Shown piece by piece: positions 1 through 6,800 of a DNA stretch of 7,713 nucleotides. The translations under genes were made by a program, and so were the position numbers. Positions within the stretch are counted from its first letter, which is position 1. Each line of letters begins with the position of its first letter. Below the pieces are notes generated by a model that was given only the letters and a program-made list of their open reading frames with translations, ran no database searches and was not told where the DNA came from. Source of the stretch: Candidatus Zixiibacteriota bacterium (GTDB taxonomy: Bacteria; Zixibacteria; MSB-5A5; GN15; PGXB01); contig JAAERC010000915.1 in assembly GCA_024230695.1 (NCBI GenBank), positions 1-7,713 of the forward strand, read 5' to 3'.

Positions 1-72
1 AAGAATGTAGAAGGAGACAATGTACAGGTGCAAGGCACTTCCAACCATGTTTTAACATTTGTGCCCATCTAA
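1..72 (+). CDS. C-terminal tail of an upstream protein (5' end outside window)
   Basis: Reading from base 1 gives 23 sense codons and then TAA at 70-72. The residues run KNVEGDNVQVQG, then TSNHVLTFVPI, a polar and beta-branched mix typical of the last beta-strands of a soluble or exported protein. The second frame stops at once. The third stays open but gives a Cys/Arg-rich string unlike a normal protein. The stop lies 23 nt before the ATG of the lipoprotein gene with no hairpin between, which suggests the two share a transcript. The fragment is too short to identify a family. It could be chance reading through non-coding DNA, but the composition and operon-like spacing argue for a real gene end. 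Confidence 0.55.
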   Translation, partial: KNVEGDNVQVQGTSNHVLTFVPI

Positions 73-82
73 AAAAAATCAA

Positions 83-88
83 AAAGGA
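83..88 (+). promoter_or_regulatory. Ribosome binding site of the lipoprotein gene
   Basis: AAAGGA sits 7 nt before the ATG at 96, a normal Shine-Dalgarno spacing. It supports that ATG over the overlapping reading frame that begins at 59. No promoter is recognisable in the 23-nt gap after the upstream stop codon. Confidence 0.6.
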
Positions 89-95
89 TCGGATT

Positions 96-2765
96 ATGAC
101 AAAGGACAACCGTTTTTACTTCTCAGTTTTAATGCTACTGGTACTATCAATATTATTTTATTTTTCATGTGGGAAGGACTCTTCGACTTCTTCTACAGTC
201 GAAGTTGGTTCGCCGGTTTCAATGACGGGCGAACTGGAAATTCCTGATGGAATTAACATTGATCCAAGCACTCTTAATGTCAGCTTTGGCGATGAAAAAA
301 CAACCCCTAATAGCGACGGCGAATTTAATTTGACCGGTAGCAAAATGATCCCCGGTTTGGCAATGGCTTACGATTTGGACACTTCGGCGATTCTGATGAA
401 AATTGTTCCTTATCCAATGGCAGGAATGAAAATAAATCTCGATATTCGTTCCACAGCATTGGCACTTGTTTATATGAACCCATTTGTTTGTGTTGGTGAG
501 GATTACAAAGCGGCCGTAGATGTTATCACTAAATTGGAAAGCCTGCCTCAGCTTGATACATTGGAAACAATAATCGGGCAAAAACTGGCTCTGGATCCGG
601 GAGTGCTGGGAACGGAAGATGAGGACATTTCAATAGCGGTGGCAAGGGTAATGGCGGCCTATTTGGATTTGTACCCAAATACCGTTGCAAAACACTATCC
701 TTCTATCGGCTTTGATCCCCAAAAAATATCTATACCCGAAGATGCAACCGGCGGAATAGGTATTTTGCCAACTGTAGAAACAAGCGGGCATTCTCTGACC
801 TATGCTGGGAAAGACACTTATCAAATCACCAATGCTTATGGTCGTTGGGCCAAGATGTATATTGAGAAGAATGATCAGGAAATGTGGCTTCCACCTAATG
901 GAGGGATGCTTGATTTTATTCGCGATGGCTTACCCTGGGCACCATCATCACGTACTTTTAATATGGTTGTTACACCTGATGATGATACGGTTATGGTTCA
1001 TATCTATGGATATGGGATGTCTGGCGATGCGAGCAACAGCCTATCTAATTTAACCGCCGACGAATTATCTCGGGCGCATCAGGCCGGACTCCTTACTTTT
1101 TTCTTTGAATTCTGCGGACATTTGGCTTCGGTTGTCTCCAATAGTGTTAATGGTATAAGAGCCGTTGATGGCTATGAGACATTTCTTGATGATAATCTTG
1201 ATACCTGGTGGCTTGATCTTGCCATGTCCGATGCCAATTTCCTTGCTCAAGTGGAATTATTGTATGAACAAAAATTATATTCCGATATGGCCTGGCTTAT
1301 TGCAAAGAAGCTGACCGAACTGATTTCGGCCAATGCTGTCGCAAGAGATTTTGTTTTCAGATTAGGAGGCAAGGCGGTCAGCGACGCAAGTCGTGATAAA
1401 CTTCATGCGCTGGCATCATCGCCGGCTTTTTATGCGATCTCACAAGGCTTTATAATCGGAAACAAACTTACATCGGTTATGAAAACAGTTTATGGGTTTG
1501 GTCTCTCTCAGGTAAAAACGACATTTAAGATATGGAAAGAAATTGGCGAGTTTGGAGACATCACCGGTTATGTTGTCCAAAAAGATTTTCCATTTGGTAT
1601 CATCGAAAATGCCACGGTGGTCCTTGGAGGCGATGAGGAAAATCCACTGCAAAGCCATGTTACGACCTGGAAAACAGATGCCGATGGCGGATTCAGGTTT
1701 TCAGATTGTTTAATAGGAACCAAAACTGTTACGGCGAGCAAACCCGGATACGAAACAACAGAAGTTTCCGCGGTGGTACTAAAGGGTGCCGAAACTCCAA
1801 TTATAATTGAGCTTCCAAAAGAGACAGGCGTTGCTAAAGGAAATATTGTTAATGAAATCAAATTACGTTATCGTGATCAGTACGATGACAATCAGGATAC
1901 CCTTTTTACACGAGATACAAAAGTAACTGCATGGGCAATCATTGATGAAGGTAAAGTGGAAGAGATTTGGACCGTTTCTAATGGTCAATACTTCAAAGAA
2001 TTACCCGTTGCATCATGGTGGATAAAGGCTGAACATGATGACTATTTCCCCGATTCCTTACAAATAGTGGTTACAAAAAATGATACGGTATCCGCGAGCG
2101 GTTCATTAACCATGAAACCCAAAGGAAGTATGACCGCTTCGATATTTGTTGAAAATGTACCTCGTTATAGCGTGGACTTCCCAGAGGCGGCGAGTATTCC
2201 TCCGGGTAAATTCTATAATACAAATGAGCTATTTTTCTATGGAGCCGAAGAAAGCAGTGTGATGCATATGCTGGCAATAAGGGTTAATATGAATGCTGTC
2301 AAAGAGAATGGATTTTATTCCATGGGTGATGAATATATGTTGAATGCCGGAAATACAGATCGTCCGGTCGCGGCCGGCTATGTAACCGATTATGTGGAAT
2401 GTAATGATGGTACCGATAGTGATGATATGGAATTTGCAATGATCGGTTATCCCGGAGCAGATGAGTGTGATTGTGGTATTGAACCCCGTTATTATGGCAA
2501 TATTATCTTTACTGAATATGGCTTAAATCTTGGTGATGTTATCGCAGGTGAAATAACCTGCAAGCTGGCTGGTTGGTCAACATGTTATTGTATTCCAATT
2601 GACAATGATAATGATGGTACTATTGATGAATGGCAGACTACCTGCCAGAATGCCGATATTGATGCCAAATTTAGAATTGTGGTTGGTAGTTTCCTGACGA
2701 GAGATACTAAAGGACCACTTCAGGATGCTCCGGATGTACTCCGGCAATTTATGAAAGTTGATTAA
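96..2765 (+). CDS. Putative large lipoprotein with carboxypeptidase-regulatory-like domains
   Basis: The 889-residue product starts with a short charged segment, a hydrophobic stretch (residues 8-23) and a cysteine at 25 (Tyr-Phe-Ser-Cys-Gly) followed by a Ser/Thr-rich linker. This is the layout of a lipoprotein signal peptide, although Tyr at -3 is not the usual Leu. Residues 40-130 look like a beta-rich module (TGELEIPDGINI, then SDGEFNLTG). Residues 135-200 and 325-485 look mainly helical and I do not recognise them. Residues 488-574 match the carboxypeptidase regulatory-like beta-sandwich (GDITGYVV, then TDADGGFRFSDC and a KPGYETTEV-type strand). A second, looser module follows at 579-672. 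The C-terminal 120 residues carry seven cysteines (769, 791, 793, 822, 830, 832, 850) and an Asp-rich DNDNDGTIDEW stretch (836-846) like calcium-binding loops. Expected location is the cell envelope, anchored by lipid at Cys25. No catalytic motif is visible, so a structural or binding role is inferred. The ATG is backed by AAAGGA 7 nt upstream. Confidence 0.85.
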   Translation: MTKDNRFYFSVLMLLVLSILFYFSCGKDSSTSSTVEVGSPVSMTGELEIPDGINIDPSTLNVSFGDEKTTPNSDGEFNLTGSKMIPGLAMAYDLDTSAILMKIVPYPMAGMKINLDIRSTALALVYMNPFVCVGEDYKAAVDVITKLESLPQLDTLETIIGQKLALDPGVLGTEDEDISIAVARVMAAYLDLYPNTVAKHYPSIGFDPQKISIPEDATGGIGILPTVETSGHSLTYAGKDTYQITNAYGRWAKMYIEKNDQEMWLPPNGGMLDFIRDGLPWAPSSRTFNMVVTPDDDTVMVHIYGYGMSGDASNSLSNLTADELSRAHQAGLLTFFFEFCGHLASVVSNSVNGIRAVDGYETFLDDNLDTWWLDLAMSDANFLAQVELLYEQKLYSDMAWLIAKKLTELISANAVARDFVFRLGGKAVSDASRDKLHALASSPAFYAISQGFIIGNKLTSVMKTVYGFGLSQVKTTFKIWKEIGEFGDITGYVVQKDFPFGIIENATVVLGGDEENPLQSHVTTWKTDADGGFRFSDCLIGTKTVTASKPGYETTEVSAVVLKGAETPIIIELPKETGVAKGNIVNEIKLRYRDQYDDNQDTLFTRDTKVTAWAIIDEGKVEEIWTVSNGQYFKELPVASWWIKAEHDDYFPDSLQIVVTKNDTVSASGSLTMKPKGSMTASIFVENVPRYSVDFPEAASIPPGKFYNTNELFFYGAEESSVMHMLAIRVNMNAVKENGFYSMGDEYMLNAGNTDRPVAAGYVTDYVECNDGTDSDDMEFAMIGYPGADECDCGIEPRYYGNIIFTEYGLNLGDVIAGEITCKLAGWSTCYCIPIDNDNDGTIDEWQTTCQNADIDAKFRIVVGSFLTRDTKGPLQDAPDVLRQFMKVD

Positions 2766-2792
2766 TATAACTTGTTGAATTAATAAAAACTG

Positions 2793-2822
2793 TTGGGCAG
2801 AATCTTAAAAAGTTCTGCCCAA
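2793..2822. terminator. Bidirectional rho-independent terminator between convergent genes
   Basis: TTGGGCAGAA (2793-2802) and TTCTGCCCAA (2813-2822) form a perfect 10-bp stem. CTT (2804-2806) can also pair with AAG (2810-2812) past a one-base bulge, leaving an AAA loop. On the + strand the stem is followed by TTTATTATT. On the - strand it is followed by CAG and then TTTTTATT. It lies 27 nt after the lipoprotein stop and 4 nt after the stop of the facing small gene, so it probably serves both. Confidence 0.85.
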
Positions 2823-2826
2823 TTTA

Positions 2827-3114
2827 TTATTGACCCGGTATCCAGATTTTACCGGCAGTGATTAAATCGGTTCCACTCGGAAGCATCATGGCATCAACCG
2901 ATTTAGTATAGAAAAACAAACCTTTATACGATGTAAGATAATGAAATTTCTTAGTCGGCCATCCATGATGAGCCATCACCACCGCCGGATCTTTGCTTTT
3001 GGATAGTAATTTCTGGAACTGATCCGGTTCCATTTTAACAATCGCCCCTGATGCTTTTATTGCCTGGGCAATCGCCGCCGCCGCGGCGACCGCTCCGCCA
3101 CCTGCTCCTGTCAT
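2827..3114 (-). CDS. Small Gly/Ala-rich protein of unknown function
   Basis: The product is 95 residues. Residues 1-26 are nearly all Gly, Ala and Ile (MTGAGGGAVAAAAAIAQAIK), which could form a small hydrophobic or amphipathic helix, but I see no cleavage site for a signal peptide. The rest (27-95) is a compact mixed domain with EPDQFQKLL, AVVMAHHGWPTKKFHYL, SYKGLFFYTKS and a terminal KIWIPGQ. This has the feel of a conserved globular fold rather than a random frame. The ATG is preceded by AAGGAGG 7 nt upstream, the strongest ribosome binding site in the window. The Ala stretch is encoded by a GC-rich patch (about 3071-3110) unlike the AT-rich surroundings. It has no cysteines and no recognisable catalytic motif. 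I recall similar short hypothetical proteins with a Gly/Ala-rich start, but cannot name a family, and no function is proposed. Confidence 0.8.
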   Translation of the reverse strand: MTGAGGGAVAAAAAIAQAIKASGAIVKMEPDQFQKLLSKSKDPAVVMAHHGWPTKKFHYLTSYKGLFFYTKSVDAMMLPSGTDLITAGKIWIPGQ

Positions 3115-3121
3115 ATTTATA

Positions 3122-3128
3122 CCTCCTT
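3122..3128 (-). promoter_or_regulatory. Strong ribosome binding site of the small Gly/Ala-rich gene
   Basis: Read on the minus strand this is AAGGAGG, matching the full anti-Shine-Dalgarno core, 7 nt before the ATG at 3114. It fixes the start codon and suggests efficient translation. Confidence 0.85.
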
Positions 3129-3149
3129 ATAATTCCTGTGATTTTTTTA

Positions 3150-3211
3150 TATATACTATAAGATATAGTTTCTATTCATAGAATCGAGAGAAAATTGATT
3201 TTTAAATTGAT
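3150..3211 (-). promoter_or_regulatory. AT-rich upstream region with palindrome and direct repeat; possible promoter
   Basis: The gap between the acetyltransferase stop (3230) and the small gene (3114) is very AT-rich. It holds the perfect palindrome TTCTAT-TC-ATAGAA (3170-3183), two direct copies of AAATTGAT (3192-3199 and 3204-3211, 12 bp apart), and minus-strand TATAGT/TATATA stretches (3150-3160) that could act as a -10 element. No good -35 element is visible. This suggests, but does not prove, that the small gene has its own regulated promoter. AT-rich DNA makes such matches by chance fairly often. Confidence 0.3.
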
Positions 3212-3229
3212 GAGCGATAAAGGTAATAA

Positions 3230-3742
3230 TCAGGCTAATTCATTAAACTCATTGCGATACAACGCCGTTCCTTTGATATTAGACAATAATTTATTGTCGA
3301 AGACCTGAATCATAAATACTTCACTGGGAACTTTCCACTCGCAGCCAATTCCAAAGTTGCTGGCTGGTTCAAACCCAAATCGGGGATAATAGGTCGGATG
3401 ACCCAAAACAACAACAAAAGGACAGTTCCTTTTGGTTAGCATTCCCAAGCCAGTATTTATTAAGCTTGCCCCAATACCTTGTCGTTGAAACTCAGGCAGG
3501 GTTGCCATAGGTCCCAATCCCATTCCTTTGATAACACCTTTATTACTATCAATTACGACCTGACTGAATAGAATATGTCCAATAATCTTATTATCCAATT
3601 CCGCCACGAGTGATAGAATATTTTTGCAGGATTTTCGCAGTTTGTCAACAAGTATGGCTTCATCGGGCTGTTTAAAAGCAAGTTCATTGATTTCTCTGAC
3701 AGAGTCTATATCAGAAGTTGTTTCTAGTCGTATTGTAATCAA
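3230..3742 (-). CDS. GNAT-family N-acetyltransferase, YhbS-like
   Basis: This is a complete single-domain GNAT enzyme, expected to transfer an acetyl group from acetyl-CoA to an amine; the substrate is unknown. Numbered from the upstream TTG at 3751, the acetyl-CoA pyrophosphate-binding motif is LPEFQRQGIGASLI at 86-99, fitting Q/R-x-x-G-x-G/A. The strand VAELDNKIIGHILFSQV comes before it. The later VVVLGHPTYYPRFGFEPA (113-130) is the hallmark of the YhbS/COG3153 group. Length (about 170 residues) is normal. No ATG is available. I chose TTG at 3742 because it gives the usual short MITIRLET-type beginning and lies 9 nt after AAGG; the TTG at 3751 directly abuts that AAGG and would be too close. 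The gene begins about 60 nt after the kinase stop on the same strand with no clear terminator between, so cotranscription is possible. A minus-strand TATAAT near 3789-3794 could also give it its own promoter. Confidence 0.88.
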   Translation of the reverse strand: MITIRLETTSDIDSVREINELAFKQPDEAILVDKLRKSCKNILSLVAELDNKIIGHILFSQVVIDSNKGVIKGMGLGPMATLPEFQRQGIGASLINTGLGMLTKRNCPFVVVLGHPTYYPRFGFEPASNFGIGCEWKVPSEVFMIQVFDNKLLSNIKGTALYRNEFNELA

Positions 3743-3751
3743 AATATACAA

Positions 3752-3755
3752 CCTT
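3752..3755 (-). promoter_or_regulatory. Ribosome binding site that decides the acetyltransferase start
   Basis: The minus strand reads CTATAAGG followed directly by TTG (3751) and, nine bases on, by another in-frame TTG (3742). Only the second TTG has a workable spacing from AAGG, so this site favours the shorter product. Confidence 0.45.
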
Positions 3756-3802
3756 ATAGGCGTCGCATTTTAAAGTACAAATATATAAAGAGATTATAGC
3801 AA

Positions 3803-6800
3803 TTAACCAATAACTATTTCATTTTTCTTATCCAGCTCATTCCGAACTGCTGATGCAATCGCTTCTTTTGTTAGCGGCTTTTGTACAAAAACGCCGACCC
3901 CCAGCTTTTGGGCCTCGATAACCCGGTTTGATTCTGAGAATCCTGATACAATAATAGCTTTTTGGCCGGGTGATATTTCAAGAATTTTACGGTAAGTTTC
4001 AGCTCCGTCTATGCCATTGGGCATTATCATATCAAGAATCACCAATTCAAAATTTTTGTTTTTTATAAGCTCAATGGCTTTTTCACCACTATCGACAGAA
4101 GTAATCTGATAACTCAGTTTTGTCAATATCTGAGAAGAGACATGACGTTGTACTTCATCATCATCAACAATCAGTAACGATTCGTCTCCGCCTAAGATGT
4201 CAATAGTTTGTTCTACATTTTTGGATTTTCTTGTGATTGGGAAATAGATGTAAAAAGATGTGCCCTCGCCGACCTTGGTGACCAAATCAATATATCCTTT
4301 ATGATCTTTGATAACAGCATCAACGACGCTCATTCCAAGACCGGAGCCACGCTTTTTGTCGGTCGTTTTGGATGTAAAGAAAGGATCAAAAATCTTCTGA
4401 ACAATATCATCGGGAATACCGTATCCGGTATCGGCTATTGTCAGCTTAACATATTCGCCTTTGGGGACACGACTGTATAAGACCGAGACATCATCAACAT
4501 AAAAATTTTCTGTTTTGATTGTGATTTGCCCAATATTCTGCATGGCATCCTGAGCATTGTGAAGCATATTACTTATTACCCGGTGAAGCTGAGCGCTTCC
4601 ACCTCTAATATCCATCAGGTCTTTGCAAAGATCAAGTTCAAAGGCAAGAGTTTTGGGAAGAGGATCTATTTCAGCCACGGCCTGTTGTGCAATTGTATTT
4701 AGATTTATAATTTCCTGATTGTAATGACCTCTTCTGCCCATAGCCAGTAGATCCTGGTTGATATTGGCAATTTTTTCAGCCGCTTTTTCCATTTGATCCA
4801 AATATGATAATGTCGGATGGTTTTTTGGTAGTTCATCTCTGATAAAATCGGGATAAGCAATAAGTGGAGCCAATAAATTATTAAAATCATGCGCTACCTG
4901 TCCGGCAATGGTCCCCGCTGTTTCTAACCTACCTGCGCGAGCTTCCAACTCCTGTAATCGCTTGGTCTCGGTGATATCGTTTTTGGCGGCAACATAGTTA
5001 ACAATCTCACCGTTAGAATTAAAGACAGGAGAGATAACAACATTTTCGGTAATAAGAGTGCCATCTTTTATTTTATTTATAATCTCGCCACTCCACTCAT
5101 TTCCGCCCGATATTGTTTCCCACATTTTTTTATAAAAATCGCTATGATGCTGGCCACTTTTTAAAATCCTTGGATTTTGGCCTATTACCTCTTTAATAGA
5201 ATATCCGGTTGTTTTTTCAAATGCCGGATTGACATATTGAATGACTCCCTTTATATCGGTTATAACAATCGTCTCGTCGGCTTGTTCAATAGCCCTTAGA
5301 AGTCGGGCATTTGTTTCCTCGGTTCGTTTTCGCTCTGTAATATCTGAACAGAAAGCCATAAATCGATCTTCCGATAGTGCAACCGCATCCAGTGATGCCC
5401 ATATGATTGACTTATCCTTGCGCCTTAGTTCGAATTCTGTTTTAGCAGAACCTGTGTTTTTTAATTTCTCGAAACTACTTAATTCATCCGTGTTGACCCT
5501 TGAATGGATGATATCTTGTATGGTCATAGATGTAAGCTCGGATTTCGAATATCCGGTCATTTTGCAGGCGGCTTCATTGACCTCAATATATTTCCCATGA
5601 CTGTCTGCTATAAATATTGCATCTGGCGCATAATTAATATATTTTTTGAACTTTTCCTTGCTTTTTCTTAATTTTTCTTCGGCTTGTTTGCGCTCGGTAA
5701 TGTTTCGTCCTACTCCCAGAACACCCACGGGTTTGCCTTCTGAATCATACATGGCAGTTTTGATGGTCTCCAGCAGTTCTTTGTGACCGTCGTCGGCGTA
5801 GACGACTTCTTCTTCATTAACGCATGGAATTTCCGAGGCTATCGCCAATCGATCATTCTGCCTAAAGAAATCTGCTAATTCCTTATCTACAAAATCATAA
5901 TCGGTTTTACCCACAATTTCTGATTTTTTTGCTCCAAAGAAACGCTCAAACCGGGGATTGCAGGCCAGATAAATACCTTCGGGATCTTTTAACCAAACCA
6001 TATCGGGTATCGTTTCGATTAATGTACGAAGATGAGCCCCACTTTTTCGTAATTCTTCTTCGGCTTGTTTGCGCTCGGTTATGTCAACCCATTGGCAGAC
6101 CGTATTTGTAAGATCACCATCGGTATTCACAATTGGAAATATAGATAATTCAATAAAATATGTACAATTATTTTCAAATTCAATATTTCCCGCATTTATA
6201 GCACTCCATTTCATAGTGAAACGAGTTGGTTCATGTTTATCGAAAACGTTCTGGACTAAAGGCATCAAATCTTGCTTTGTAAGATTATCATCCTTGAGCA
6301 CATTATATTTTCCAATCAATTGCTCATCAGTAAGTTTTAATGTGTCACGCAAAGATTGATTTGTTCTTATCAATGTTCCTTTTCGATCGGAAACCCACAT
6401 TGCAAATGGGCTTAACTCAACGATTTGATTAAGAAATGTATTTGATGATTCAAGTTTTTTTTCTGCAAGTTTACGCTCGGTGATATCTCTTACTGCTGTA
6501 ACGCGGTTTGACTTATTCTCACTAACGGTGTTTCTGGCCTCAATCTCAATAGGAATTATTGTCCCATCCTTTTTTCTGACCTTTATTTCATATGGCTTTC
6601 CATACTTTTTGGCAATATTATTTATTACTGTTTCATGGTATTCCTGTAACACGCAAAGCTTTATTATATTTCCCCCAATTAACTCCTCACTGGAATAACC
6701 GAGTAAATTTGAAAGAGATTCGTTTAAATCAATAACAATGCCTTCGTCATGAATCATTATTCCCTCAGAAGTAAGGTTAGAGAGCTTTTTAAATCTTTTT

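Noticed and set aside
59..247. Alternative 62-residue gene overlapping the lipoprotein start
   Set aside because: It begins at a non-ATG codon without a ribosome binding site, overlaps the lipoprotein gene for most of its length and shows no domain.
219..581. 120-residue open frame on the - strand with Cys/His residues
   Set aside because: It is antisense to the well-supported lipoprotein gene, with no recognisable domain or start signal.
802..1053. Histidine-rich 83-residue open frame on the + strand
   Set aside because: It lies wholly inside the lipoprotein gene in another frame, lacks a ribosome binding site and has a composition typical of a shifted frame.
3752..3802. Terminator between the kinase and the acetyltransferase
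   Set aside because: No inverted repeat with a T-run is present in the short AT-rich gap; only a weak TATAAT-like promoter element can be seen.
5241..5600. 119-residue open frame on the + strand within the kinase gene
   Set aside because: It is antisense to PAS 7 and PAS 8. Its Ser/Val/Ile-rich sequence is the usual mirror of a coding strand and has no domain.
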